DNA from: Coriobacteriaceae bacterium
Lineage (GTDB): Bacteria; Actinomycetota; Coriobacteriia; Coriobacteriales; Coriobacteriaceae
Assembly: GCA_015062655.1 (NCBI GenBank)
Contig: SUUG01000013.1
Span: 62,001 to 126,000, forward strand
Direction of reading: 5' to 3'
Length of the DNA: 64,000 nucleotides
Notes under the pieces: generated by a model
What the model was told of the DNA's origin: nothing
The model's input: the letters and a program-made list of their open reading frames with translations, nothing else
Database searches by the model: none
Shown here: positions 32,854 to 42,589 of the stretch, piece by piece
Position numbering within the stretch: position 1 is the first letter of the stretch
Layout: each line of letters begins with the position of its first letter
Program-made: the position numbers and the translations under genes

Positions 32854-33669
32854 CTACAGCTCGATCTCCAGCGTGACCGGGCAGTGGTCCGACCCGAAGA
32901 CGTCGCTCCTGATCGCCGCCGCGCGCACGCGATCGGCCACGGCGTCGCTCACCAGGAAGTAGTCGATGCGCCAGCCCGCGTTGTTCTTGCGCGCGTTGAA
33001 CCGGTAGCTCCACCAGCTGTAGGCACCCTCCTCGTCGGGGTGCAGCAGGCGGAAGGTGTCGGTGAACCCGGCATCGAGCAGCTCGCCGAACTTGCCGCGC
33101 TCCTCGTCGGAGAAGCCTGCGTTGCCGCGGTTGCTCTTGGGATTCTTGAGGTCGATCTCCTCATGCGCCACGTTGAGGTCTCCGCAGGTCACCACCGGCT
33201 TGCCGGTTTCCTGCTCAAGGCCTTTGAGGAAGGCTCGGAAGGCGTCGTCCCAAGCCATGCGCACGCCGATGCGGGCGAGCTCGTTCTGGGCGTTGGGCGT
33301 GTACACGTCCACGAACCAGAACCGCTCGAACTCGAGGGCGCAGACGCGCCCCTCGGTCGCGGCGGCGGCCACGAGCTCCGCCCCCTCGTCAGCGGCGTGG
33401 GCGAGCACGGCGTCGGCATGGCGCACGGAGAGCGGCTCCTCGCGGGTGACGACGGCCGTGCCCGAGTAGCCCTTGCGCTCGGCGTAGCTCCACACCTGGT
33501 GGTAGCCGGGCAGCTCGAGCTCGACCTGGCCCTCCTGCAGCTTGGTCTCCTGCAGGGCGAGGATGTCGGCATCGAGCTCTCGGGCGATCTCGTTGAAGCT
33601 CGGTTCCTTCTTCAGCACGGCGCGCAGGCCGTTCACGTTCCATGAGGCGAAGTTGTAGGTCTTGGACAT
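32854..33669 (-). CDS. xth: Exodeoxyribonuclease III
   Basis: This 271-residue AP endonuclease/3'-5' exonuclease repairs abasic sites. All family signatures are present: ASWNVNGLRA at the start, LALQETKLQEG (metal-binding Glu), the catalytic region VDVYTPNAQNE, GDLNVAHEEIDL, WRIDYFLVSD, and the terminal GSDHCPVTLEI. TGAAGGAGCACC precedes the ATG. Length is normal for the family. Confidence 0.95.
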   Translation of the reverse strand: MSKTYNFASWNVNGLRAVLKKEPSFNEIARELDADILALQETKLQEGQVELELPGYHQVWSYAERKGYSGTAVVTREEPLSVRHADAVLAHAADEGAELVAAAATEGRVCALEFERFWFVDVYTPNAQNELARIGVRMAWDDAFRAFLKGLEQETGKPVVTCGDLNVAHEEIDLKNPKSNRGNAGFSDEERGKFGELLDAGFTDTFRLLHPDEEGAYSWWSYRFNARKNNAGWRIDYFLVSDAVADRVRAAAIRSDVFGSDHCPVTLEIEL

Positions 33670-33790
33670 GGTGCTCCTTCAGGTCTCGGGCGCCGCGGCC
33701 CGTCGGTCTCACGCGCCCTATGGTACCGGAACGCCCGGACGCCCCCGGTGTCTATACTGATGTCATGCAGGCGAGCGGGAAGGGGACGGC

Positions 33791-34540
33791 ATGGGACGGA
33801 CGATCGCCGAGGTGCCCGAGGCGGCGCGGGCCCTCAAGGAGCTCTTCGACACCCATCGCCGCGTGGTCTTCTTCGGCGGCGCCGGGGTCTCCACGGCGAG
33901 CGGCATCCCCGATTTCCGCAGCGTGGACGGCCTCTACCGCCAGCAGTTCGACTATCCGCCCGAGACCATGCTCTCGCATTCGTTCTACGAGGCGCATCCG
34001 GCCGAGTTCTTCGCGTTCTACCGCACGCGGATGATCGCGCCCGGGGCGCGGCCGAACCGCTGCCACCTGAAGCTCGCCGAGCTCGAGCGGGCCGGTGCGC
34101 TGTCGGCCGTGGTGACGCAGAACATCGACGGCCTGCACCAGGACGCCGGCTCGCGCACGGTCTGGGAGCTGCACGGGTCGGTGCGACGCAACGTCTGCCG
34201 GCGCTGCGGCGAGGTGTACGGCGCGGATTGGATCCTCGCGCGCGGCCATGAGGAGGCCGGCGTCCCCGTGTGCCCGGCGTGCGGCGGCGCCGTCAAGCCC
34301 GACGTGGTGCTTTACGAGGAGCCCCTCGACGAGGCGGTGATCGAGGGCGCCGTGCGCGCGATCTTTGCGGCCGACGCGCTCGTCATCGGTGGGACCTCGC
34401 TCGTGGTGTACCCGGCGGCCGGCCTCACGCGGTACTTCAAGGGGGACGCGCTCGCGATCGTGAACCGCGACCCCACGCCCCAGGACGCCACCGCTGACCT
34501 GCTCATCTCCTGCGATATCGCGGCCGCCTTCGACTTCTGA
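33791..34540 (+). CDS. NAD-dependent protein deacylase, Sir2 family
   Basis: This 249-residue sirtuin removes acyl groups from lysines using NAD+. It has the NAD motif GGAGVSTASGIPDFRS, the TQNIDGLHQDAGS segment, the catalytic His in ELHGS, a four-cysteine zinc site (CRRC ... CPAC), and GTSLVVYPAAGL. The start follows GGGAAGGGG. A TATACT hexamer at 33753-33758 may be its promoter -10 box. Acetyl-phosphate-driven lysine acetylation is expected in a fermenter of this kind. Confidence 0.94.
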   Translation: MGRTIAEVPEAARALKELFDTHRRVVFFGGAGVSTASGIPDFRSVDGLYRQQFDYPPETMLSHSFYEAHPAEFFAFYRTRMIAPGARPNRCHLKLAELERAGALSAVVTQNIDGLHQDAGSRTVWELHGSVRRNVCRRCGEVYGADWILARGHEEAGVPVCPACGGAVKPDVVLYEEPLDEAVIEGAVRAIFAADALVIGGTSLVVYPAAGLTRYFKGDALAIVNRDPTPQDATADLLISCDIAAAFDF

Positions 34541-34665
34541 GGGGGCCTGCGGGGGCTGGGTGGCCGCACTGGGCCCACGCGGCCGTCGCCCCGCGTGGGC
34601 CCCGCGCCCGCCCGGCCGCCGACCATGGTCGGTTTATGGCCCCCAACCCGCCGCTTCGCGACTCC

Positions 34666-34673
34666 TATACAAT
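34666..34673 (+). promoter_or_regulatory. Candidate -10 box of the folPK gene
   Basis: TATACAAT lies 32 bp before the start codon. No standard -35 box is evident in the GC-rich sequence upstream. Confidence 0.45.
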
Positions 34674-34705
34674 GGGAAGGATCAAACGCGCCCGAAAGGA
34701 GCCTC

Positions 34706-36409
34706 ATGGCGAAGGACAGCAAATCATGGCGGTGCGGCAAGTACGAGCTCACCTTTGATCGCCCCCGTATCATGGGCGTGCTGAACGTCACGCCGGACTC
34801 CTTCTCGGATGGCGGCGACCACTTGGACGCCGAGTCCGCGATCGCCTACGGTCTCAAGATGCTTGACGAGGGCGCCGACATCATCGACGTCGGCGGCGAG
34901 TCCACGCGGCCCGGCTTCACGCCGGTCACCCCTGATGAGGAGGCCAAACGCGTCCTGCCCGTGGTGCGAGCGCTCGCCCAGAAGGGCGCGATCGTCTCCA
35001 TCGACACCCGCCATGTGGAGGTGGCGAAGGCCGCCGTCCGCGTGGGCGCGAGCATCGTGAACGACGTCACCGGCTTCACCGACCCCAAGATGATGGAGTT
35101 CGTCACCCACAGCACCTGCGGCGTGATCGTCATGCACGCGGGCGCCCCCACCGAGGAGGCGCCGCGCCGCCATACCGCCGTGCAGCTCGACACCTCGGCC
35201 GCGGCCTACGCCGCCGAGCGCGCCCGCCGCGCGGCCGAGGCGAAGGAGGCAAAGGGGGCGAAGGCCCGCCGCGGCCCCGGCAAGCTCGGCCTCGGGCTCG
35301 TGCAGACGCAGCTCCCCATCGCCGGCATGGCGGCGCCGAACGGCTCCGCGGCGGCCGCTGAGGCGCCCGAGCCCGACGAGGAACGGGAGCAGGCGCTCGC
35401 CGCCGAGCTCACGGCTGAGGCCGAGGAGCGCGTCGCCCCCACCACCGACGAGCTCGCCGCCATCATGGCGCGCTCGGCCAAGCGCGACGCCGCCATGGGC
35501 GCGACCTCGCAGCTGCGCCGCTTCACCCTGCCCGACTCGGCACCCATCATGCGCCGCGTCATGGGGTTCCTCTCCGATCAGGCGCGCGCCCTCATGCAGG
35601 CGGGAGTCGACCGCAACCGCATTTGCATCGATCCCGGCCCGGGCTTTGGCAAGGACACCAACGAGGACATCGTGATCCAGCGCGAGACGGCCAAGCTTGC
35701 CTCGCTCGGCTACCCGCTGCTGTGCGCCGTGTCGCGCAAGCGGTTCGTGGGTGCCGTCTCCGGCGTGGAGGAGGCCCGCGCGCGCGACGCCGCCACCTAC
35801 GGCGTCTGCCTGGGCGCGATCCAGCTCGGTGCGAACATCGTCCGCGTGCACGACGTCGCAGGCTTCACCCAGTTCCTGAACGGCTTCTGGGCCATCGCGC
35901 GCCCCCAGCCGCGCCGTGCCTTCGTGGCCCTCGGCTCCAACATGGGCAAGCGGTCCGACAACATCCGCGCGGCCAAGAACCTCATCGCCGAGATCCCCAT
36001 GACCTGCGTGTCGAGCTGCTCGCGCATCTACGAGAGCGAGCCCGCCTACGAGACCCGCCAGGAGCCCTTCGCGAACGCCGTGATCGAGATCAAGACGGAG
36101 CTCGCGCCGCTCATCCTGCTCGAGCGGCTGCTCGAGGTGGAGAACGCCCTCGGCCGCAACCGCACCAAGAGCGCCAAGCCCAACGGGCCGCGCGTGATCG
36201 ACTGCGACCTCATCTGGATGGACGGCGAGGTGCATGGAGGCAACAAGCTGCGCCTGCCGCACCCGCGCCTCGGCGAGCGCGACTTCGTGCTCGTGCCGCT
36301 CGAGGACCTCATGCACGATCCGGCCCGGTTCTTCCGTTTCGAGGGCGTGGACGTGAAGGAGCCCGAGGAGCGCTACGGCCACGTGGTAGGCGAGCTCGGA
36401 ACGCTGTAG
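34706..36409 (+). CDS. folPK: Dihydropteroate synthase fused to HPPK (6-hydroxymethyl-7,8-dihydropterin pyrophosphokinase)
   Basis: The 567-residue protein joins two folate enzymes. The DHPS part (about 10-395) has RIMGVLNVTPDSFSDGG, DVGGESTRPGF, SIDTRH, NDVTGF, VIVMHAGAP, DPGPGFGK and SRKRF. The HPPK part (about 403-545) has FVALGSNMGKRSDNI, RIYESEPAYE, PFANAVIEI, and the Mg2+ site RVIDCDLIWMDG. Between VMHAGAP and the DPGPGFGK block lies an insert of about 125 residues (151-275), rich in Ala, Glu, Lys and Gly, not found in standard DHPS. CGAAAGGAGCC is the ribosome-binding site. Order FolP-FolK in one chain is uncommon but known in Gram-positives. Confidence 0.93.
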   Translation: MAKDSKSWRCGKYELTFDRPRIMGVLNVTPDSFSDGGDHLDAESAIAYGLKMLDEGADIIDVGGESTRPGFTPVTPDEEAKRVLPVVRALAQKGAIVSIDTRHVEVAKAAVRVGASIVNDVTGFTDPKMMEFVTHSTCGVIVMHAGAPTEEAPRRHTAVQLDTSAAAYAAERARRAAEAKEAKGAKARRGPGKLGLGLVQTQLPIAGMAAPNGSAAAAEAPEPDEEREQALAAELTAEAEERVAPTTDELAAIMARSAKRDAAMGATSQLRRFTLPDSAPIMRRVMGFLSDQARALMQAGVDRNRICIDPGPGFGKDTNEDIVIQRETAKLASLGYPLLCAVSRKRFVGAVSGVEEARARDAATYGVCLGAIQLGANIVRVHDVAGFTQFLNGFWAIARPQPRRAFVALGSNMGKRSDNIRAAKNLIAEIPMTCVSSCSRIYESEPAYETRQEPFANAVIEIKTELAPLILLERLLEVENALGRNRTKSAKPNGPRVIDCDLIWMDGEVHGGNKLRLPHPRLGERDFVLVPLEDLMHDPARFFRFEGVDVKEPEERYGHVVGELGTL

Positions 36410-36510
36410 AGACGAGTTTGAGCCGGCGTCGCGGCGGTTTGGCCGGGGCCGCGGTGCACGCGTGCGCTCGCGCCCACCGAGCCCGCACGGGCGCCTGCGT
36501 CCGTCCGCCC

Positions 36511-36574
36511 ATGCCGAGCGTTCGAAATCCGGCATTTTCATGCGCGAAAAGTCGGGATCACGAACGCTCGGCAT
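36511..36574. repeat. ATGCCGAGCGTTCG palindrome, copy 3
   Basis: The 64-bp hairpin has ends ATGCCGAGCGTTCG and CGAACGCTCGGCAT, with mismatches in the inner stem. It sits between folPK and hpt. Downstream, TAGAAT at 36720-36725 could be the hpt -10 box; nothing else is seen in 36410-36782. Confidence 0.85.
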
Positions 36575-36782
36575 CACGCCGCCATCGCGGACGCCGTTGC
36601 AGCCGCCTCGGTGCCGCCATCGCGGCCGCCCTCGCGCCCGCCGCCGGCCGCAAAGACGCTTTTTCGGACAAGACGGCGCCTGTCTTCGCGCGAGCGCCCC
36701 CTTTGTCCCGCCCGCGGGGTAGAATCCCCAGCATGGGCGCACCTTGTCGCCCGCCAGTTCGAGCCAAGGAGGAAGGCCACGC

Positions 36783-37331
36783 ATGGAAGCACTGCATCCC
36801 GACGTTGAGAAGGTCCTGTTCACCGAGGACGACATCAAGGAGATCGTCTCCCGTCTCGGCAAGCAGATCACCGAGGACTACGCCGGCAAGGACCTGGTGC
36901 TCATCGCCGTCCTGCGCGGCGCGGTCGTCTTCATGGGCGATCTCATGCGCACCATCGAGAGCCCGCTCGCCATCGATTTCATGGCCGTCTCGAGCTACGG
37001 CGACGGGACGAAGTCCTCGGGCGTGGTGCGCATCGTCAAGGACCTCGACATGGACATCAAGGGCCGCGACGTCCTCATCGTCGAGGACATCCTCGACTCG
37101 GGCCTCACCCTCAAGTACCTGATGAAGAGCCTGTCGCACCGCCAGCCCGCCTCGCTCGAGGTCGCCGCCTTCCTCTGGAAGGACGTCAAGGGCCGCACCA
37201 CCGCCGTCAACCCCAAGTACGTGGGCGCCCACTGCCCCGACGAGTTCGTCGTGGGTTACGGCCTCGATTTCGCCGAGCGCTACCGCAACCTGCCCTTCGT
37301 CGGCGTTCTCAAGCCGGAGGTCTACTCGTAG
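36783..37331 (+). CDS. hpt: Hypoxanthine phosphoribosyltransferase
   Basis: This 182-residue purine salvage enzyme makes IMP or GMP from hypoxanthine or guanine and PRPP. The PRPP loop VLIVEDILDSGLTLKYL, the LRGAVVFMGDL segment and the flexible SSYGDGT loop are typical. ATG 36783 follows AAGGAGGAAGG; the in-frame ATG at 36744 is less likely. ftsH starts 1 bp after its stop, the widespread hpt-ftsH pair; tilS, often in front, is not here. Confidence 0.95.
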   Translation: MEALHPDVEKVLFTEDDIKEIVSRLGKQITEDYAGKDLVLIAVLRGAVVFMGDLMRTIESPLAIDFMAVSSYGDGTKSSGVVRIVKDLDMDIKGRDVLIVEDILDSGLTLKYLMKSLSHRQPASLEVAAFLWKDVKGRTTAVNPKYVGAHCPDEFVVGYGLDFAERYRNLPFVGVLKPEVYS

Positions 37332-37332
37332 C

Positions 37333-39516
37333 ATGTCGTTCACCGAACCAACCACTGAAACCGACGCGCTGCTGCTCGCCAGCGGCAACGGCGGCGACGG
37401 GCGCCCTCCGCGCCCCGGCTCCGGCCCCTCGTCCTCGGGACCGGGCGGACCGCACCCGCCGGGCAACCCGCGCCTGAACCTCGTCTATCTGATCGTGGGC
37501 ATCGCGCTCGTCGTGTACCTGATCTACAACATGGGCGGCTCGCTTTCCGCCGGCCCCAAGGCCGCCGAGCTCGCCACGAGCGAGTTCATCACCGCGGTCA
37601 AGGAGGACCGCGTGAGCACGGCCACCTACCAGGTGGTCACCGGCGACGTCACGGGCTCGTACTGGAAGGACGCCGACAAGGTCGGGGAGAAGTCCGACCT
37701 CGTCAAGTACAAGGCGACCTACGTGGGCCCCGACTCGCTCGCCGAGCTCATGGCCGAGCACCCCAAGACCACCTACAAGGTGGACCCGAAGGACCCGAAC
37801 TTCGTCTCCGAGCTGCTGATGACGGCCATGCCCACGGTGGCGCTGATCCTCATCATGGTGTACTTCATGCGCCAGATGATGGGCTCCAACAACCGCGCCA
37901 TGCAGTTCGGCAAGACCAATGCGAAGACCAACGAGGCCACGCGCCCCAAGGTGAAGTTCAAGGACGTCGCCGGCATTGACGAGGCCGTGGAGGAGCTCGA
38001 GGAGGTCCGCGACTTCCTCGCCGATCCGGCGCGCTACCGCCGCCTCGGCGCCAAGATCCCGCGCGGCGTGCTGCTTGTGGGCCCTCCGGGCACGGGCAAG
38101 ACGCTGCTCGCCAAGGCCGTGGCAGGCGAGGCCGGCGTGCCGTTCTTCAGCATCTCCGGCTCGGACTTCGTGGAGATGTTCGTGGGTGTGGGCGCCTCCC
38201 GCGTGCGCGACCTCTTCAAGGAGGCGAAGGCCCAAAGCCCGAGCATCATCTTCATCGACGAGATCGACGCGGTCGGCCGCCAGCGCGGCGCCGGCCTCGG
38301 CGGCGGGCACGACGAGCGCGAGCAGACACTCAACCAGCTGCTCGTCGAGATGGACGGCTTCGATGAGTCGGAGTCCGTGATCCTGATCGCCGCCACGAAC
38401 CGGCCCGACATCCTCGATCCGGCCCTGCTGCGCCCGGGGCGCTTCGACCGCCAGGTGACGGTCGACCGGCCCGACGTGCGCGGCCGCGAGAGGATCCTAC
38501 GCGTCCATGCGGCGAACAAGCCGCTCGAGCCGGGCGTGAAGTTCGAGAAGCTCGCCCAGCTCACAGTCGGGTTCACGGGCGCCGACCTCGCGAACCTGCT
38601 GAACGAGTCCGCGCTGCTCGCCGCACGCCGCTCGCGGAAGTCGATCTCCATGGACGAGATCGAGGAGTCGATGGAGCGCGTGATCGCCGGGCCGCAGCGC
38701 AAGAGCCGCGTGATGACCGAGAAGGAGCGCTCGATCATCGCCTACCACGAGAGCGGCCACGCCCTCGTGGGGCACATCCTCGACAACTCCGATCCGGTGC
38801 ACAAGATCAGCATCGTGAGCCGCGGCCAGGCCCTCGGTTACACGCTGCAGCTGCCGGCTGAGGACCACTTCCTGAAGACGCGCGGTGAGATGCTCGACGA
38901 GCTCGCGGTCTTCCTCGGCGGCCGCGTGGCCGAGGAGCTCATGTGCGACGACATCACGTCGGGCGCGTCGAACGACCTCGAGCGGGCGACGAAGATGGCC
39001 CGCGAGATGGTCACGCGGCTGGGCATGAGCGAGGCGCTCGGCACGCAGGTGTTCGGCGAGGCGCAGCACCAGGTGTTCCTGGGCCGCGATTACGCAAACC
39101 ACCAGGACTACTCCGAGGAGACGGCGCGCCGCATCGACGCCGAGGTGCAGCGCATCATGCGCGAGGCCCACGAGCGCGCGGTCAAGATCATCGACGAGCG
39201 CCGCGACCAGCTCGATCTCATGGCGAGCGTGCTGCTCGAGCGCGAGACGGTGGAGGGCGAGGCCGTGGTGGCCCTGCTCGACAACGAGTGGGACGCCTAT
39301 CTCGAGCGCGAGGGCTCCGGCGACGGCTCCGCCGCGTCCGGCGCGCGCCGCCGCCCGCTGACGCCCGAGCAGGAGGCCGAGCTCGCCGCCGAGGCCGAGG
39401 CGTTCGCGCAGGCCGCGATCGCGTCCGAGGGGGCGGCCGGTGATGCTCCCGCCGCTGCCGATGCCCGTGCCGCCTCGGATGAGGCGCCTGCCGCGGACGG
39501 CTCGAAGGACGCTTAG
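37333..39516 (+). CDS. ftsH: ATP-dependent zinc metalloprotease FtsH
   Basis: This 727-residue membrane AAA protease degrades misfolded and regulatory proteins. It has TM1 (about 49-69), a short outer domain, TM2 (about 158-178), the AAA module with Walker A GPPGTGKT, Walker B IIFIDEID and the arginine finger region [11 protein letters not shown], then the zinc site HESGH (about residue 472). An alanine-rich acidic tail of about 70 residues ends the chain. The N-terminus has a Pro/Gly-rich stretch of about 40 residues before TM1, longer than usual. It is coupled to hpt. Confidence 0.96.
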   Translation: MSFTEPTTETDALLLASGNGGDGRPPRPGSGPSSSGPGGPHPPGNPRLNLVYLIVGIALVVYLIYNMGGSLSAGPKAAELATSEFITAVKEDRVSTATYQVVTGDVTGSYWKDADKVGEKSDLVKYKATYVGPDSLAELMAEHPKTTYKVDPKDPNFVSELLMTAMPTVALILIMVYFMRQMMGSNNRAMQFGKTNAKTNEATRPKVKFKDVAGIDEAVEELEEVRDFLADPARYRRLGAKIPRGVLLVGPPGTGKTLLAKAVAGEAGVPFFSISGSDFVEMFVGVGASRVRDLFKEAKAQSPSIIFIDEIDAVGRQRGAGLGGGHDEREQTLNQLLVEMDGFDESESVILIAATNRPDILDPALLRPGRFDRQVTVDRPDVRGRERILRVHAANKPLEPGVKFEKLAQLTVGFTGADLANLLNESALLAARRSRKSISMDEIEESMERVIAGPQRKSRVMTEKERSIIAYHESGHALVGHILDNSDPVHKISIVSRGQALGYTLQLPAEDHFLKTRGEMLDELAVFLGGRVAEELMCDDITSGASNDLERATKMAREMVTRLGMSEALGTQVFGEAQHQVFLGRDYANHQDYSEETARRIDAEVQRIMREAHERAVKIIDERRDQLDLMASVLLERETVEGEAVVALLDNEWDAYLEREGSGDGSAASGARRRPLTPEQEAELAAEAEAFAQAAIASEGAAGDAPAAADARAASDEAPAADGSKDA

Positions 39517-39581
39517 GCGAGGGGGTCGGCCCGCGGCACGGTAGCCGCTGGCGCCTCAGCGAATCGGACATGTGGACGGCT

Positions 39582-39610
39582 CCGTGCGCAGCACTGCGCA
39601 CGGGGCATTT
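39582..39610 (+). terminator. Terminator after ftsH
   Basis: CCGTGCGCAG and CTGCGCACGG form a perfect 10-bp stem with a 2-nt loop (39582-39603), followed by GGCATTTTGTTT. Confidence 0.8.
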
Positions 39611-39688
39611 TGTTTCAAGATGGCGCCCGGACCCGTTCGCGGCCGCGGTTCAGGTACCGTGAGGTCATCGATTGAGAGAGGTGGACCC

Positions 39689-40879
39689 ATGATCAATGAG
39701 ACGATGTACGAGCGCGGGGCCGAGAGCTCGGTGATCCGCGAGATCTTCTCCTACGCCTGTGCGCGCAAAGCCGAGATCGGCGCCGACAAGGTCTTCGATT
39801 TCAGCCTGGGAAACCCGAGCGTCCCGGCCCCGGCGGCCGTGCGCGAGAGCATCGAGCGCTCGCTCGCGGAGGTGCCCTCGATGGCGCTGCACGGTTACAC
39901 GCCGGCCCCGGGCCTGCCCGAGGCCCGCGCCGCGGTGGCGGCCTCGCTCAACCGGCGCTTCGGCACCTCTTATGAGGCGGGAAACCTCTTCATGACCGTG
40001 GGCGCCGCCGCCTCGGTCTCCTGCGCCCTGCATGCGCTGGTCTCGCCGGGGGAGGAGGTCATCGTCATCGTGCCGTACTTCCCCGAGTACCGGGTCTGGA
40101 TCGAGAACGCGGACGCGGCCTGTGTCGAGGTGGCGGCTGATCCCGAGACGTTCCAGCTTCCAGTCGACGCGATCCGCGCGGCGATCACAGAGCGCACAGC
40201 GGCGATCATCATCGACTCGCCGAACAACCCCACCGGAGTGGTCTACCCCCGGGAGACGCTCGGGGCGCTGGCCGCGATGCTTGAGGAGGTGAACCGCGGA
40301 CGGCAGGAGCCGGTCTACCTCATCTCCGATGAGCCGTATCGCGAGATCACCTACGGAGCCGAGATCCCCTGGGTGCCCTCGGTCTACGAGCATACGGTGG
40401 TGTGCTATTCCTACTCCAAGTCGCTCTCGCTTCCCGGAGAGCGCGTGGGCTGGGTGTTGGTGCCGGACACCATGGGCAGCTCCGATCGCGTGATGGCTGC
40501 CGTGGCGGGTGCCGCCCGCGCGCTCGGGTTCGTGTGCGCGCCGGCGCTCTTCCAGCGCGTGGTGATCGACTGCGTGGATGAGCCCTCCGATGTCGAGGCG
40601 TATCGGCGCAATCGCGACCTGCTGTGCCGTGCGCTTTCGGAGGCCGGCTACACCTACGTGGAGCCGGATGGCGCTTTCTACCTGTGGGTCCGTGCGCTCG
40701 AGGAGGATGCCGGCGCGTTCTGCGAGCGGGCCCGCACGTATGAGCTGCTGCCTGTGCCGTCGGACAGCTTCGGGGTGCCCGGGTGGATCCGCATCGGCTA
40801 TTGCGTGGCGCCCGAGGTGATCGAGGCGTCGCTGCCTGCGTGGCGGGCGCTCGCGAAGGAGTACGGCGTGCGCGCGTGA
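39689..40879 (+). CDS. Pyridoxal-phosphate aminotransferase, class I/II
   Basis: This 396-residue fold-type I aminotransferase has the FSLGNPSVPAP start, the SPNNPTGVVY motif, SDEPYREITYG (PLP-binding Asp/Tyr) and SYSKSLSLPGERVGW, whose Lys forms the Schiff base; the C-terminal Arg lies in WIRIGYCV. It resembles the aspartate/alanine-type enzymes of anaerobes that keep short N-termini. Substrate is not clear. ATG 39689 follows GAGAGGTGG. Confidence 0.88.
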   Translation: MINETMYERGAESSVIREIFSYACARKAEIGADKVFDFSLGNPSVPAPAAVRESIERSLAEVPSMALHGYTPAPGLPEARAAVAASLNRRFGTSYEAGNLFMTVGAAASVSCALHALVSPGEEVIVIVPYFPEYRVWIENADAACVEVAADPETFQLPVDAIRAAITERTAAIIIDSPNNPTGVVYPRETLGALAAMLEEVNRGRQEPVYLISDEPYREITYGAEIPWVPSVYEHTVVCYSYSKSLSLPGERVGWVLVPDTMGSSDRVMAAVAGAARALGFVCAPALFQRVVIDCVDEPSDVEAYRRNRDLLCRALSEAGYTYVEPDGAFYLWVRALEEDAGAFCERARTYELLPVPSDSFGVPGWIRIGYCVAPEVIEASLPAWRALAKEYGVRA

Positions 40880-40894
40880 CGTCTGCCGTGCAGC

Positions 40895-40931
40895 AGAAGG
40901 CCCGGATCGGCTGCGCCGATCCGGGCCTTCT
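40895..40931. terminator. Strong hairpin terminator after the aminotransferase gene
   Basis: AGAAGGCCCGGATCGG (40895-40910) pairs perfectly with 40916-40931 over 16 bp, with a 5-nt loop. It lies 15 bp after the stop codon. Confidence 0.85.
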
Positions 40932-40954
40932 CGTGTCGCGGTGCAAATCTGACG

Positions 40955-41170
40955 CGACTTGTACCAGTTTTGACCCAGCCGCTGCAAAACTCATTCGACT
41001 TGTACCAGTTTTCAGCCTCGGCTGTAGTAGACGAGAAAAGTGCGATCCTCTGACCTGCCGTTTCTTTACGCCGCAAGGCCGGTCTACTCGGCGTGGCACC
41101 CAAAACTGGTACAAGTCGAATGAGTTTTGTTTCACTGATGCCAAAACTGGTACAAGAGGGGCTAGTTTTG
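40955..41170. repeat. Nested CTTGTACCAGTTTT inverted-repeat element
   Basis: CTTGTACCAGTTTT occurs twice on the plus strand (40958 and 40999) and twice as its complement (41102 and 41143). The inner pair extends to a perfect 28-bp inverted repeat (40985-41012 with 41102-41129) that includes CATTCGACTTGTACCAGTTT. The outer pair flanks it. The design is like that of the element at 18256-18533 although the sequence differs. No gene is seen in 40880-41473. Confidence 0.85.
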
Positions 41171-41214
41171 CGCAGCCCGGTGTCGCTCTGACGCGCCGGA
41201 TGGAGATCGCGGGT

Positions 41215-41336
41215 GCGAGCCGAGCCCCGACGGCCCAAGATCGACACCGCTCAGCCGTGCCAAATGAAGATCGACGCTGTGAACTGATGGCCCGGAACCG
41301 ACGCCGTGAGCCGAACCCCAGCGGCTCGAGATCGAC
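41215..41336 (+). repeat. Imperfect 31-bp direct repeat
   Basis: 41215-41245 and 41306-41336 match at about 25 of 31 positions (core GAGCCGA-CCCC and AGATCGAC). Degenerate pieces of the same words (AAGATCGACGCTG, GGAACCGACGCCG) lie between. It precedes the PHP gene and its promoter. Confidence 0.55.
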
Positions 41337-41408
41337 GGCGCGTATCTGAACGCAGCGGCTCGCGACCCACCCCCAGTCCGACGCCGCTCGATGCGGTCCT
41401 CGCTCCGG

Positions 41409-41417
41409 TGCTAGACT
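41409..41417 (+). promoter_or_regulatory. Candidate extended -10 promoter of the PHP gene
   Basis: TGCTAGACT has the TGN extension and a TAGACT box, 57 bp before the start codon. Confidence 0.45.
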
Positions 41418-41473
41418 GGCTTCGAAGCCCGTCGATGCGACCGCAGCCCGCCGCGCTGCGAGAAGGAGCTGCC

Positions 41474-42280
41474 ATGTGCGAGATCCTCGGAGACCTGCAT
41501 ACGCACACGCTGTACTCACGCCATGCGTACTCGACCATCCAGGAGAACGTGACGGCCGCCGCAGCCCGCGGCATCGAGGTCCTGGGTTCCGCCGATCACT
41601 TCAGTTCGATGCTCTTCCCCAGCAACGACCTGCGCAACTTCCAGTTCTTCGCGAACCAGGTCATCTGGCCGCGCACGTGGGACGGCGTGACCGTGCTGCG
41701 CGCCGCCGAAGCGGACATCGTCACTCTCAAGGGAGGCTTGTTCGGCCAGGACATCGCTGTCCCCGAGAGCATCGTCGGGCGCCCCTACAAGCTCGACCGC
41801 AGCCTCTTCGAGCGCGTGACCGAGAACCTCGACTACCTGGTCGCCAGCGTCCACAACTCGGATTTCACCGCGGGCGCGACCGTCGCGCAGACCACGGAGA
41901 TGTACGTCGGCGCCCTTGAGAACCCCCGCGTCTTCATCTTGGGGCACACGGGTCGTTCGGGCGTCCCGTACGACATCGACACAGTTCTCACCTGCGCGAG
42001 GGAGCGCCATAAGCTCATCGAGATCAACGAGCACAGCCTCGCGGGGAGAAGCGGGGACCCGACGCACCGCACCTGCCGGCAGATCGCCGAGCGCTGCGCC
42101 GAGCTGGGCGTGGGCGTCTGCGTCAACTCTGATGCGCATCTGGCCTGGCAGATCGGCGGCTACGAGCGCGTGACTTCTCTGCTTGAGGAGATCCACTTCC
42201 CCGAGGAGCTGATCATGAACCGGAGCCGTGCGGCGTTGCTTCCTGAGCTCGACGCCGCGGGGGTGTGCCAGGGCCTGTAG
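41474..42280 (+). CDS. PHP-domain phosphatase/phosphoesterase (YcdX-like)
   Basis: This 268-residue metal-dependent hydrolase of the PHP superfamily has the metal ligands laid out as expected: DLHTHTLYSRHAYST at the N-terminus, ADHF, the Glu in AAEADIV, VASVHN, ILGHTGR, and NSDAH near the C-terminus. E. coli YcdX has phosphatase activity and is tied to swarming, but the true substrate is unknown. AGAAGGAGC precedes the start. It seems to be transcribed alone. Confidence 0.87.
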   Translation: MCEILGDLHTHTLYSRHAYSTIQENVTAAAARGIEVLGSADHFSSMLFPSNDLRNFQFFANQVIWPRTWDGVTVLRAAEADIVTLKGGLFGQDIAVPESIVGRPYKLDRSLFERVTENLDYLVASVHNSDFTAGATVAQTTEMYVGALENPRVFILGHTGRSGVPYDIDTVLTCARERHKLIEINEHSLAGRSGDPTHRTCRQIAERCAELGVGVCVNSDAHLAWQIGGYERVTSLLEEIHFPEELIMNRSRAALLPELDAAGVCQGL

Positions 42281-42551
42281 CGGCGCTGTCATCCGCTGTC
42301 ATCTGCCGGCCGCGCTCCGGCGCGCCGCGTGGACCGGCTCCGTGCCCGCGTCCCGGTGCGCCGTTCCGCCCGCGGACCGGGAGGAGCCGGTCTCGCCCGC
42401 GGGCTGCCCGTTCCCTCGTGCTGCCCGACCCTGCGCCCGCGACTCCGTGCCGTCCCTCCCTGCTTCCGTACCCGCGCCCCGCCCGCGCTTCCGTACATCC
42501 ATCATCCTTAGGAAATCGTAAGCCTCGCGCCTGCGACGGCGCCCGCTTCCT

Positions 42552-42560
42552 TGCTATGCT
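42552..42560 (+). promoter_or_regulatory. Candidate extended -10 promoter of the lipase gene
   Basis: TGCTATGCT lies 29 bp before the start. The preceding 42281-42550 is GC-rich intergenic DNA with no recognisable gene. Confidence 0.45.
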
Positions 42561-42589
42561 ATCGGGCAATGGAAAGGAGGACCCGTCGC

